Part shown: positions 15,733 through 24,708 of the stretch, in pieces | Layout of the letters: each line of letters opens with the position of its first letter | How positions within the stretch are numbered: position 1 is the first letter of the stretch | Source of the DNA: Colimorpha_A sp045543555 | GTDB lineage: Bacteria; Bacillota; Clostridia; Oscillospirales; CAG-272 | Length of the DNA stretch: 64,000 nt | Reading direction: 5' to 3' | Assembly (NCBI GenBank): GCA_045543555.1 | Contig: JAZQMQ010000023.1 | Coordinates: forward strand, 1-64,000 | Position numbers and translations under genes: made by a program | The notes under the pieces: generated by a model | Database searches by the model: none | What the model saw: the letters and a program-made list of their open reading frames with translations, nothing else | What the model was told of the DNA's origin: nothing

Positions 15733-16113
15733 TTATTGCTGACGAGCCGTTTGTCGCATAACCGAAGCGCTCTCCTCAATCGTAAATACAACCGAATCGC
15801 TAAAATCTTGATAAAGTGCAGTTGCTGTGGATACACCAGACCTTACAGCCACCACTATTCCATATTCATCGACCGTGACTGCATCCCCTTCAACCGTCCA
15901 GACTATCTCCGACAGTGAAATCTCGTATGGCTCCACCACAAGCAGACACACGTCGCCAATGCCAAGTGTTCGGCCCTCCTCCCCCTCTATTTCCAATGAG
16001 GTCATCGGAATTTTGCCGTTTTTTTCGGATCCTCCTGTGCTACAGCCCGAAATTAGCGAGAGCATCATCACTATCGCCACAAGCGTTGCAGTAAGCTTAG
16101 AAAACAATTTCAT
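15733..16113 (-). CDS. Small lipoprotein with bacterial Ig-like (BIG2-type) domain
   Basis: A 126-residue protein with a lipoprotein signal peptide ending in LISGC (Cys ~24). The mature part has the BIG2 pattern: a basic strand, VWTVEGDAVTVDEYGIVVAVRSGVSTATALY, and a final strand. Such domains occur in surface adhesins and enzymes; alone it may bind a surface polymer. The reading frame ends at 15733, but the minus strand from there to 15621 stays open in another frame and could be a frameshifted tail. GGGGAAATT precedes the ATG. Confidence 0.7.
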   Translation of the reverse strand: MKLFSKLTATLVAIVMMLSLISGCSTGGSEKNGKIPMTSLEIEGEEGRTLGIGDVCLLVVEPYEISLSEIVWTVEGDAVTVDEYGIVVAVRSGVSTATALYQDFSDSVVFTIEESASVMRQTARQQ

Positions 16114-16218
16114 AATTTCCCCGTTATTGCATATCTTCTTTTATTATGCGATAATATTCTATCTTTTTTCCGATATAGTCAAGTGCTAAATGTATGTTTA
16201 CCGTCTCTTTTATCGAGA

Positions 16219-16246
16219 AAGGACCGCATCCTGAGATGCGGTCCTT
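16219..16246 (-). terminator. Terminator of the lipoprotein/transporter operon
   Basis: A perfect 12-base stem (AAGGACCGCATC, loop of four) lies 34 bases past the stop of the OB-fold lipoprotein. On the minus strand it is followed by TTCTCG, a weak U tract. Confidence 0.65.
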
Positions 16247-16279
16247 AGACATGCGCTTAATTATAAAGCAAACCTAGTA

Positions 16280-18472
16280 TTACTCGATAACAGCGGTAGC
16301 GCCCTGAGCGATCTGTCTGTTACCGTTGTAGGTTGCCATCTTACCGGTGATGGTAATAACGTCGCCTACGTTAACATTTGTTGCAAGTCTGTAAACGTAA
16401 AGGCTGTCGGTGCCGTCAGTGATGGTAACGGTAATGTTGCCGTACTGATCGGACCAAGGAGTATTGATCTCGGAAACGGTACCCTTAACGAGAATCTCGG
16501 TGCCGTCTGCTGCAGCAAGAGCTTCAGCGATGGTGATAACGGTAGGAGCTACGGGCTCACTAACAACAGCGGTAGCACCCTGTGCAACCTGTCTCTTGTT
16601 ATTGTAAGTGCCCATCTTACCGGTAATGGTAACAAAGTCACCTACATTAACGTTGGTTGCAAGTCTGTAGATGTAAAGGGTATTGCCTTCAGCATCTTCG
16701 ATGGTAACGGTGATGTTGCCGTACTGATCGGACCAAGCGGTGTTGATCTCCTTAACAGTACCGGCAACGATGATTCTTGTGCCGTCAGCGGTCTGTATTG
16801 CCTCGGGAATGGTAACCTTAACGGGTGCGGGATCGTCTATTGTTGCGGTAGCGCCCTGTGCAACCTGTCTGTTGCCGTTGTAGGTTGCCATATTACCGGT
16901 AACGGTGATAACGTCGCCTACGTTAACCTTGGTGGAAAGTCTGTAAATGTAAAGGGTGTTGGTTCCGTCGGTGATGGTAACGGTGATGTTGCCGTACTGA
17001 TCGGACCAAGGAGTATTGATCTCCTTAACAGTACCCTGAACTACGATCTTGGTGCCGTCAGCCATATTGAGAACGTCTTCAATGGGCATCGGACCCTTGG
17101 CAAGACTAATATTGAAGGTCTTGCTCTCGGAAGCGTTACCGCAGGTAGCGGTTACAGTAATCTTAACGGTAGTTGCATCATCGGGAACGGTGATGGTAAG
17201 CTTGCCGTCAGCAACGACTGCGCAATCCTTGTCACTTGTCCAGGTGAGAACAACGTTTTCAAAGTACTTACCATTGAGGGAGAGGTCAACAACTGCATTT
17301 GCACTGAATGCGGAGGGGAGTGTGAGAGCATCAAGCTCGGTAGCAACCTTCTCTGCGTCGGTCTTCTCTACGAGTTCGATATACTCAAAGCAATCGGTGC
17401 TCATAGGAATGAGATAAGGATTGCCGCTGAAGAGTACGAGGATACCGGAAGCGTTAGCAGTCCAGCCGAACTTTTCTGCGTGAGCGGTATCGATTGCGGT
17501 CTTATCCGCACTTGTTATGTTACCGTCTGCATCCTTAACTATGGAGAGAGTGGTGGGGAAGTCGGTGATGTAGGTTCTGATGTAGCTCTCCTTACCGTTG
17601 AGAGAGAAGTTGAGGTACTGGCTTGTTGCGGTAGCAAGATCCTGAGTGCCGATCTCAACGCCCTTGATTACTACGGGAAGACCTACGTAGTTCACAAGAG
17701 AATCACCGTTCTTAAATGCGTCGGTGATATCAAGAGGAGCAACGTCCTTCTTGTTCTTGTCAATAATTCTTGCTACGCCGCCCTTGATCTCCTGCATTCC
17801 GGAGTAAGGAGCAACGGGGCCGCTTACAGCAACGGTCATACCGATCTCGATACCAAGATCCTTAACGGGATCCTGCTCCATCTGATAGGAGTAGTAACCG
17901 CCCTTGCCGTCAACGTCCGCAAGGAAGATATGGTTTCTGGAGTTACCTGCAGCCTTGGAGTTGAGAGCAACTACGATACCGCAAACGGTAACCTGATCGC
18001 CTTCCTTGGCAGCCATGTAGTCTTCGAAGCTGACTACGTCATACTTGGGAACTACAACATTAAAGGTGAGGGTATCAGATGTTCCGTCGCCTGCCTTAAC
18101 AGTAGCTGTGAGGGTGAAATTAATGTCTTCGGGGGTCTTTTCGTTAATGTCGATCACGGTGGGGTTAGTACCGGAGCCCTGAACAACCTTAACCTTAGTG
18201 GTGTCTGTTTCGCTTACGGTCCAAACAACGTCGTAGATAACGCCTGCGATCGGAACGGAGGAAACACGCTCAAAGTCAGCGTACTTTGTAACAACGCCAA
18301 CGTCGGAGCCTTCGGGCTTAACTTCTTCGCCTATGTAAAGGGACTTTACGTAGGCAACTGCCTTGTCGAGCTTGTAGGTAACATTCGGCTTTTTATCCGA
18401 CTTGTTATTGCATGCGGTGAAAACAGCGATGCATGTTACAAGCGCAAGAAGAAAAACTAATAGTTTTTTCAT
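16280..18472 (-). CDS. Secreted lipoprotein with tandem OB-fold nucleic-acid-binding-type domains
   Basis: This 730-residue protein has a lipoprotein signal (lipobox FTAC, Cys 21). An N-terminal Ig-like region (~30-145) is followed by an OB-fold segment (~150-240), a second beta-rich region (to ~370), another Ig-like region (~375-460) and three near-identical ~90-residue OB-fold repeats (~463-730), each with INTxWSDQYGNITVTI, LYxYRL, VNVGD and ATYN-type motifs. OB folds of this kind occur with extracellular nucleases such as YhcR. It lies directly downstream of an SNase-like lipoprotein, suggesting capture of nucleic acid at the cell surface. AAAGGAG precedes the start. Confidence 0.82.
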   Translation of the reverse strand: MKKLLVFLLALVTCIAVFTACNNKSDKKPNVTYKLDKAVAYVKSLYIGEEVKPEGSDVGVVTKYADFERVSSVPIAGVIYDVVWTVSETDTTKVKVVQGSGTNPTVIDINEKTPEDINFTLTATVKAGDGTSDTLTFNVVVPKYDVVSFEDYMAAKEGDQVTVCGIVVALNSKAAGNSRNHIFLADVDGKGGYYSYQMEQDPVKDLGIEIGMTVAVSGPVAPYSGMQEIKGGVARIIDKNKKDVAPLDITDAFKNGDSLVNYVGLPVVIKGVEIGTQDLATATSQYLNFSLNGKESYIRTYITDFPTTLSIVKDADGNITSADKTAIDTAHAEKFGWTANASGILVLFSGNPYLIPMSTDCFEYIELVEKTDAEKVATELDALTLPSAFSANAVVDLSLNGKYFENVVLTWTSDKDCAVVADGKLTITVPDDATTVKITVTATCGNASESKTFNISLAKGPMPIEDVLNMADGTKIVVQGTVKEINTPWSDQYGNITVTITDGTNTLYIYRLSTKVNVGDVITVTGNMATYNGNRQVAQGATATIDDPAPVKVTIPEAIQTADGTRIIVAGTVKEINTAWSDQYGNITVTIEDAEGNTLYIYRLATNVNVGDFVTITGKMGTYNNKRQVAQGATAVVSEPVAPTVITIAEALAAADGTEILVKGTVSEINTPWSDQYGNITVTITDGTDSLYVYRLATNVNVGDVITITGKMATYNGNRQIAQGATAVIE
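16283..17090 (-). repeat. Three tandem ~270-bp coding repeats
   Basis: The 3' third of the OB-fold lipoprotein gene consists of three in-frame copies, about 17090-16815, 16814-16545 and 16544-16283. Stretches such as the one encoding WSDQYGNITVTI are almost identical at the DNA level. Such arrays can expand or contract by recombination without breaking the frame. Confidence 0.85.
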
Positions 18473-18544
18473 GGGAGATCTCCTTTTGTTTTTTTATTCT
18501 AAATTAATTGAAATTAATTAATTTACTTTGGATCTTAATTCTGA

Positions 18545-19858
18545 TCAATGGAATTCAATATCGTTAAGAGAGTAGGATTCGATTTGGTACGTGCCATAGA
18601 ACAAGTCAACCACACCTCTGATGTTGATGGTCTTTCCTAAGAAATACTCCTCGGTGATCGGCTGATTGAACTCATCGTAAATAGCAGGCATATGAAGCTG
18701 AACCTCAATGCCGTTTACGTCACAGTAGATGGTCAGCGCGTCGCTGTTTTGAGCAGGCTTTACGCTCTTGACTCTGAGATCCTTCATCGAAACGGTAGTG
18801 CCGAGCATAAGATGCGCAATTCTGAATTCCGTTTCATCGTCGCCTACCGACATTTTTTCTTTAGCATTGACAAACAGATCACCCGATATCTCGGTGTAAT
18901 CAATTTTATTGCCTTCGCTGAGTTTTTTCATCTGGAATTCATTTTTCGGATCTCTTGCATTGTACACAAGACCTGATATCTGAGGATTTTCGGGATCAAA
19001 GTCCGATATCTTGCCAACAACTCTTACCAAATTACCTTCTGTAAGCATTGGCTTGACACCGTACGACGGATTTGCGCTGTAATAAACGTACACGCCGTAG
19101 TACCTTTGAGTCTCCTCATCATAGCTTTGGATATACACACCGTTATTTCCGTCGTTGCGAGTAACGATGCCCTCTACAGCAACAGTTGTAGCAATGTAAT
19201 CGTTGATGCTGAGACGAAGCTCCTTTAACGTCATGCGAACAGCCTCTCCGTAGAAGAAATCGGGGTCTGCTTTGCCGGAATGAACGTAGAGCTTATTGTC
19301 TCTTGCCTGATTGAAGGCCTTCATACAAAGCTTGCCATAGCGATTGTCGGCTGCATTTGAGCCAACCGCCAAGCCGTTTTGAAGTATTTCAAGATTAAGA
19401 TTGCGATAATCACTGTCGGCTGAGGTCCTATACCATACCCATACCATAAATCTTGAACCTGTGGAGTCTGGATTCCAATTGCCGTCATCCGATTCAATTA
19501 TAATGGATTCTGCATTGTTCAGGGCATTTTTGGTAAAATCAGAAGCAGCTCGTCCCCACTCCTCGATCTTACCTGTGGATTCGGGTGTGTTGATCGCCAT
19601 ATATCTTGCCTTAAAATATCCGTCTGCCTTTGCGACATCGGGGAGCTTGGAGGGATCCTTGAATTTGAAATGCGTTGTATCGCCGTCTATGTTTTTGTAA
19701 ACGGCGACCTCCTGCTTCAGAGAATCGGACGTCATATCCAGCTTAAGCTTGGATACGTAATCCTCTTTCTTGTCACCGCAGGCGGTGAAGCATGAGATTA
19801 TTGTGCAAACAAACAGGGCCAGCGAACAAAGCTTTATAATTATGCTTGTTTTTTTCAT
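18545..19858 (-). CDS. SNase-like (thermonuclease-family) lipoprotein
   Basis: A 437-residue exported protein, lipobox FTAC at ~27. Residues ~50-200 match the staphylococcal nuclease fold: DGDT calcium-site motif, ARYMAINTPES carrying the first catalytic Arg and the Glu, GRAASDF, and GSRFMVWVW carrying the second Arg in place of the usual YGR. The following ~230 residues are beta-rich with an OB-like pattern (VAVEGIVT, LVRVVGKI, FLGKTINIRGVV). It likely hydrolyses DNA or RNA outside the membrane. It sits nine bases after the binding-protein gene and before the OB-fold lipoprotein. Confidence 0.85.
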   Translation of the reverse strand: MKKTSIIIKLCSLALFVCTIISCFTACGDKKEDYVSKLKLDMTSDSLKQEVAVYKNIDGDTTHFKFKDPSKLPDVAKADGYFKARYMAINTPESTGKIEEWGRAASDFTKNALNNAESIIIESDDGNWNPDSTGSRFMVWVWYRTSADSDYRNLNLEILQNGLAVGSNAADNRYGKLCMKAFNQARDNKLYVHSGKADPDFFYGEAVRMTLKELRLSINDYIATTVAVEGIVTRNDGNNGVYIQSYDEETQRYYGVYVYYSANPSYGVKPMLTEGNLVRVVGKISDFDPENPQISGLVYNARDPKNEFQMKKLSEGNKIDYTEISGDLFVNAKEKMSVGDDETEFRIAHLMLGTTVSMKDLRVKSVKPAQNSDALTIYCDVNGIEVQLHMPAIYDEFNQPITEEYFLGKTINIRGVVDLFYGTYQIESYSLNDIEFH

Positions 19859-19867
19859 ACTCGGTAA

Positions 19868-21439
19868 TTATTGAGCGTGATACTTACACTCATCAATAGC
19901 CTTTTTAAAGAGCTTCTTTATATCTCCCATTACGTCTGTGGATGTAGCGGGAAGCTTGAATGCAGACTGGATAAGCTTACCAACCTCGTCACGAGCCTTT
20001 GCGGAGCCGTTGAATGCGGGAGAAGTGTAGTAGTAGTTCTCCTGCTCAAGACAAGTCTTAACAGAGAGAGCAGCGATGTTATCTCCGCCGTCGGCATTTG
20101 CAAGGAAATCAGCGTAGATCTCGTCGGTATTTACCGATTTGATAACCGGAACGTATCCGGATTCACGGGAGAAGTCTGCCTGGAATGCAACGTTTGTGCA
20201 AAGGAACTTAACGAAGAGCCAAGATGCCTTCATCTCTTCCTCGGACGCCTCAAAAATGCAGAGGGAGGGACCCTGGGAAATAACCTTGGGGTTTTCCTTG
20301 TTGTACTGAGGAATAGGAGTGATGCCTACCTCGAAGGGATATTTGCCGTCTGTTCCTACTGCGGGACGCTGATGAGTTGCGCCTGCGGAGGAACCGATGG
20401 ACATATAGGATTTTGTACCGGTCTTAGCGGTAAAGAGCGAGGATGTGTAAGAGCCGTGGATCTCCTGTGTGGTTACGTAACCCTTGAGATACCATTCTCT
20501 GAATTTTGCAACGAAATTGTGGTGTGCCTCGGTATCGAAGAGGAACTTTTCACCTTCGGAGCTGGTGTAGGGGAGTCCCATCTGCTCACACATGGTGATG
20601 AACCAGTTTGCCTCGGAGTCGTAACCAAGCGGAATTACCTGCGCGAGCTTCTTGCCGTCCTTGTCCAGATAGATCTTGTAGCCGTTCTTGGTGGTTTCGA
20701 TCTTTGCGGCGTCTGCCTTGGTCTTATCGGAAAGTCTGTCGTTCTCGATTCCTATGATGCGCTCGCAAATAAGCTCCATTTCATCCCAAGTGGTAGGAAC
20801 GAAAATGTTGTACATCTCATTTCCCTTGTTGAGGTTGGGCTTGTTGCCGTCTACGGGGTTTCCGTTGAGGTCAAGAGCAACGTCGGAGGTATATACCTTT
20901 TGTGCAACCTCAAAATATGTCTTGTTGTAGTAGAGGACCTCTGTTGACTTGGAAAGAGGCATGGTGTACATAAGTCCGTCACCGAACTGCTTACCTTCCT
21001 CATAATAAGCCTGAATGAAGTCAGCCTTCTGCTCTTCGGTAAGGCCGAGAATCTCGGTGGTACCGTCAGCTCTTTCAACTACCTCGTCGCTGTCGATGTA
21101 GTCATCGAGAGTTTTAACGGCGAGAGCGAGGTTGTACAGAGCAACGTGGTCGGGATAGCAGTAAGCGATGTTAGGCTGCTTTCCTGCGGTGATCTCAGTC
21201 GCGATCTGGTCGCGAACGTCCTCGTATCCGCCTATTTGCTCGTGGTCGATTTTGTACTGGGGATAAAGAGCTTCAAACTCCTTAATGTACTGGTTGAGTA
21301 CCTTTCTTAAGCCTTCTCCCATCGTGTGGTAGAATCTGATGTGGATCTTTCCGTCATTTGTCTTGTTGCAGCTTGCAAGGCCGAGACACGCAGACAGAAG
21401 CATGGTTGCGATTAGAATGAAAGCGATTATTCTTTTCAT
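19868..21439 (-). CDS. ABC transporter substrate-binding lipoprotein (UgpB-like, CUT1 family)
   Basis: Extracellular binding protein for an ABC importer. The frame can be read from 21523, but MKRIIAF at 21439 begins a clean lipoprotein signal (lipobox LASC) and has AAAGGA upstream; the product is 523 residues. The mature part opens with IHIRFYHTMGEGL and contains PLSKSTEVLYYNKTYF, matching the arrangement in glycerol-3-phosphate/phosphodiester binders (UgpB) more than in maltose binders. Substrate is not proven. Neighbours encode both permeases, the ATPase and a secreted nuclease. Confidence 0.88.
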   Translation of the reverse strand: MKRIIAFILIATMLLSACLGLASCNKTNDGKIHIRFYHTMGEGLRKVLNQYIKEFEALYPQYKIDHEQIGGYEDVRDQIATEITAGKQPNIAYCYPDHVALYNLALAVKTLDDYIDSDEVVERADGTTEILGLTEEQKADFIQAYYEEGKQFGDGLMYTMPLSKSTEVLYYNKTYFEVAQKVYTSDVALDLNGNPVDGNKPNLNKGNEMYNIFVPTTWDEMELICERIIGIENDRLSDKTKADAAKIETTKNGYKIYLDKDGKKLAQVIPLGYDSEANWFITMCEQMGLPYTSSEGEKFLFDTEAHHNFVAKFREWYLKGYVTTQEIHGSYTSSLFTAKTGTKSYMSIGSSAGATHQRPAVGTDGKYPFEVGITPIPQYNKENPKVISQGPSLCIFEASEEEMKASWLFVKFLCTNVAFQADFSRESGYVPVIKSVNTDEIYADFLANADGGDNIAALSVKTCLEQENYYYTSPAFNGSAKARDEVGKLIQSAFKLPATSTDVMGDIKKLFKKAIDECKYHAQ

Positions 21440-21534
21440 TGGGGGAGTCCTTTCTGAAAAATATTTTTTGTTAAGCATTACTGCATTTAACACCAGAGTT
21501 TTATCCGGAATGCCGATGTGCAAAAACGGATATT

Positions 21535-22539
21535 TTAACCCTTGATTCCGCTTCTCGAAACACCCTTCATAATATATTTACGAAGGAAGAGGAAAACAAG
21601 GAAGAGAGGAAGCGACACGATTGCAACAGCCGCCATCTGTCTCGGGTAATGGATCATGTTGTCGACGGTAAAGTCGGCACCGCGAAGTCCATTCGTAATG
21701 AGCTTATGTGCGTCATCGTTTGCAACGAGTCTCGGCCAAACGTATGAGTTCCACGCGCCCATCATCTTGAGTATTGTGATAGATATGATAGTAGGAAGCG
21801 CCAGAGGTATCATTACCTTCCAAAGATACTTCAGGTCCTTTGTGCCGTCGACCTTAGCCGCAAGATACAGCTCATTTGGTATCTGCATAAAATTCTGCTT
21901 GAGAAGATATATGTAGAACACGCTTACGAGGAAAGGAACGATAAGGACCGTATAGGTGTTTGACCAGTTTCCGAGCTGCATCAGGAAATCGGAATTCATT
22001 TCACGTCCAAGGGTGTTTAGACCGAGGAAGTTATTTATTGTCTGGTAGTTAGTGATGGTAAAAAGCTCTCCCGGTATCATCATGGTTGCCAGCAATGCTG
22101 CAAACAGTGCGTTTTTTCCCTTGAATTCGAGTCTCGCAAATGCGAAAGCAGAAATTACAGTGATCACAAGTGAAAGTATGGTGGAAACCACACCAACGTA
22201 CACGGTATTCAGGAACAGCTGACCTAAATTCGCGATCTTGAAGCCCTGAATGTAATTTTCAAAGTGGAATTGTGTCGGGAACATTGTGGGAATAGCGCGG
22301 TTGTATTCCTCAAGAGACTTGACAGAGGATATCAGCATCCAATAAAACGGGAAAAGTACGATTATAGCCATTGTCAGCAAAAATGCGTAAAGCGCGATCT
22401 TTACAAACATCTTTACGACCTTCTGCTTGGCTGATACCTTGTTCATATCTCTTTCTGCCATAACGGTTATGGCAGATGCGGAGGCGGGAGCTGAGTCTTC
22501 GGCTTCGTTCAGTCGAATATTTTTGTTGTTTTCAGACAT
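21535..22539 (-). CDS. ABC transporter permease (MalG/UgpE type)
   Basis: A 334-residue inner-membrane permease. An N-terminal ~40-residue cytoplasmic extension precedes six hydrophobic segments. The EAA loop, contacting the ATPase, is AAKVDGTKDLKYLWKVMIP near residue 225. The ATG has AGGAGG nine bases upstream. It pairs with the next permease gene 15 bases away. Confidence 0.92.
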   Translation of the reverse strand: MSENNKNIRLNEAEDSAPASASAITVMAERDMNKVSAKQKVVKMFVKIALYAFLLTMAIIVLFPFYWMLISSVKSLEEYNRAIPTMFPTQFHFENYIQGFKIANLGQLFLNTVYVGVVSTILSLVITVISAFAFARLEFKGKNALFAALLATMMIPGELFTITNYQTINNFLGLNTLGREMNSDFLMQLGNWSNTYTVLIVPFLVSVFYIYLLKQNFMQIPNELYLAAKVDGTKDLKYLWKVMIPLALPTIISITILKMMGAWNSYVWPRLVANDDAHKLITNGLRGADFTVDNMIHYPRQMAAVAIVSLPLFLVFLFLRKYIMKGVSRSGIKG

Positions 22540-22554
22540 TTGTGCAGCCTCCTA

Positions 22555-23511
22555 TCAATAGTGTGTTTTTTTCTTTGAAACGTAAAGATTTATCATCGTA
22601 ACGACGAATATAATTCCAAAGAGTATAAGAGCAGCTGCGCTTGCACGTCCCAGATGCTGCTGAGGAAGTGCATTGTAAATGAATCCGACCATTGTATTCA
22701 GTCTGCCCGCATCTCCGACGGGCCCCATACTGTCACCGAATACGCCGACGATGGACGAATACTCCTTAAATCCTCCGATGAAGCCCGTTATAACAACGTA
22801 TGCAAGCATTGGGGAAAGAAGCGGAACAGTGATTTTCGTGAAAACTCTGAATCGGGATGTGCCGTCAACCTTTGCGGCATCGTAATACTGCTTGTTAACG
22901 CTCTGCAGACCGCCGAGAAGAATGAGAATCTTGAACGGAAGTGCGTTCCATACTATGTAGATAACCATTACAACGTAGTTTGGCCACGTGCCCGAGCCCG
23001 TTCCCATCCAGTCGATAGGCTCACCGCCAAACCAACCGATAATATTGTTAACGATACCGTAGGAGTCAACCAGACCCGAATCAAAATTACCGATAACCGA
23101 GAACATAGCCGCAAATACCATACCGATAGCGATGGAATTGGTTACGTAGGGAAGGAAGAAAATGGTCTGAATAAATTTTGAAAGGAATTTGATCGAATTC
23201 AGACAAACCGCGATAACCAAAGCCAAAATAGTTGATATCGGAACTGTCAGAACGCAAAGAAGAAGCGTATTTGTAAGACATTTGATGAAGTCGGGATACT
23301 GCGCAACCTTAACGAAGTTGCCAAATCCGAAATCGAAGTGATATCCGCCGGGACGGTTTGCAAGCAGTGAGTTGTAGCCTTCTAAGAGCGATATTCTAAT
23401 CGTGTTGAAGATAGGCCATACCGTGAATATGAGCAGAAGGATTATGGCAGGAGAAAGATAAAACCAACCCTTCCACTTATCGAACTTGATTTTCTGTAAG
23501 AAGCCTGCCAT
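22555..23511 (-). CDS. ABC transporter permease (MalF/UgpA type)
   Basis: A 318-residue permease with six predicted membrane segments starting at FYLSPAIILLLIFTVWP. The EAA loop is AAKVDGTSRFRVFTKITVP near residue 218. The gene starts one base after the ATPase stop and uses AGGAG inside the end of that gene as its ribosome site, so the two are translated together. Confidence 0.92.
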   Translation of the reverse strand: MAGFLQKIKFDKWKGWFYLSPAIILLLIFTVWPIFNTIRISLLEGYNSLLANRPGGYHFDFGFGNFVKVAQYPDFIKCLTNTLLLCVLTVPISTILALVIAVCLNSIKFLSKFIQTIFFLPYVTNSIAIGMVFAAMFSVIGNFDSGLVDSYGIVNNIIGWFGGEPIDWMGTGSGTWPNYVVMVIYIVWNALPFKILILLGGLQSVNKQYYDAAKVDGTSRFRVFTKITVPLLSPMLAYVVITGFIGGFKEYSSIVGVFGDSMGPVGDAGRLNTMVGFIYNALPQQHLGRASAAALILFGIIFVVTMINLYVSKKKTHY

Positions 23512-23512
23512 A

Positions 23513-24661
23513 TCAGTTCTCCTCTGTGTTTTTCAGATTCTGCTGATCACCGAAGTAGATGCGCTCCTCGGTGGATTTGTCGAAGAGGAATACCTTGTGG
23601 GGCTTGAGTGAGAAGGATATCGTCTCACCAGAAGATACCTTATAGTCAGCATCAACGATGGAACGGATCGTCGGGTTAAGTGATGCGGGATGTGTAGAGA
23701 CGATGGAAACGTCGCGTCCCATAACCTCTACGGTATTAAGATTACAGGTGAGAGTACCGCTGGCATCGGGAATGAAGCCCTCGGGACGAACACCCACGGT
23801 TACAAGGCAATCAGCCACACCGTCTGTGTTCATAGCGAATTCGCCGCCTTCAAAGTCGTCAGTGCCGCCTATATAAAGCTTACCGCCCTGTACGTATCCA
23901 TTGAACACGTTTATTGGGGGAGTTCCGAGGAACTTGGCAACAAAGAGATTGGTGGGATCGTCGTAAACGTCCTGAGGACGACCGATCTGCTGCAAAACTC
24001 CGAGCTTCATAACTACGATCATATCGGAGACAGACATAGCCTCCTCCTGGTCGTGTGTAACGAAGATGGTTGTGATGCCGGTCTCCTTCTGAATACGGCG
24101 GATCTCCTCACGGGTCTGCAAGCGAAGACGTGCGTCAAGATTTGAAAGAGGCTCGTCAAGGAGCAGGACCTTGGGCATCTTTACAAGAGCACGGGCAATT
24201 GCAACACGCTGCTGCTGACCGCCCGAGAGCTCGCTGGGCTTACGGTCCATAAGTTCGTCGATCTGAACCAGCTTTGCCGCCTCATAGGCTCTCTCTATCA
24301 TCTGATCCTTGGTCAGCTTGTCCGCGCCGCGCAGATTTTGAAGCGGGAAAAGAATATTCTGCTTAACTGTCATATGAGGATATAGCGCATAATTCTGGAA
24401 CACGAGACCTACTCCGCGATTTTCGGGGGTAAGATCGGTTACGTCCTCATCCCCAAAGAAGATATGTCCGCTTGATGGCTTCTGCAATCCGCTGATCATA
24501 TACAGCGTGGTACTTTTACCACATCCGGAGGGTCCAAGCAGTCCTATCAGCTTACCGTCGGGGATGGTAAAGGAAAAGTCATTGACCGCAATAACTTTCT
24601 CGCCTGATTTTTTGTTTCTGGACGGGAAAATCTTGGTCAGATTTTGCAAAACAACTTTCAT
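23513..24661 (-). CDS. ABC transporter ATPase (UgpC/MsmK type)
   Basis: A 382-residue ATP-binding subunit for the CUT1 importer. Visible motifs: Walker A GPSGCGKST (~43-51), Q-loop FQNYALYPH, signature LSGGQQQR, Walker B LLLDEP, H-loop VTHDQ. The C-terminal ~140 residues form the MalK-type regulatory OB domain. ATPases of this type can serve several importers. The promoter is probably shared with the RDD gene 47 bases upstream. Confidence 0.93.
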   Translation of the reverse strand: MKVVLQNLTKIFPSRNKKSGEKVIAVNDFSFTIPDGKLIGLLGPSGCGKSTTLYMISGLQKPSSGHIFFGDEDVTDLTPENRGVGLVFQNYALYPHMTVKQNILFPLQNLRGADKLTKDQMIERAYEAAKLVQIDELMDRKPSELSGGQQQRVAIARALVKMPKVLLLDEPLSNLDARLRLQTREEIRRIQKETGITTIFVTHDQEEAMSVSDMIVVMKLGVLQQIGRPQDVYDDPTNLFVAKFLGTPPINVFNGYVQGGKLYIGGTDDFEGGEFAMNTDGVADCLVTVGVRPEGFIPDASGTLTCNLNTVEVMGRDVSIVSTHPASLNPTIRSIVDADYKVSSGETISFSLKPHKVFLFDKSTEERIYFGDQQNLKNTEEN

Positions 24662-24708
24662 GTCGTTTCCCTTTCTCTATATCATTTTTTCTTTTACAGT
24701 TTGTTACT

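Noticed and set aside
16283..17090. CRISPR-like periodic repeats
   Set aside because: The period is ~270 bases, the repeats are coding and in frame, and there are no spacers.
17480..18460. 326-residue plus-strand open frame
   Set aside because: Shadow of the OB-fold lipoprotein on the other strand; no ribosome site and Gly/Cys/Val-rich nonsense composition.
19871..20947. 358-residue plus-strand open frame
   Set aside because: Antisense to the ABC binding-protein gene, which has signal peptide and family motifs.
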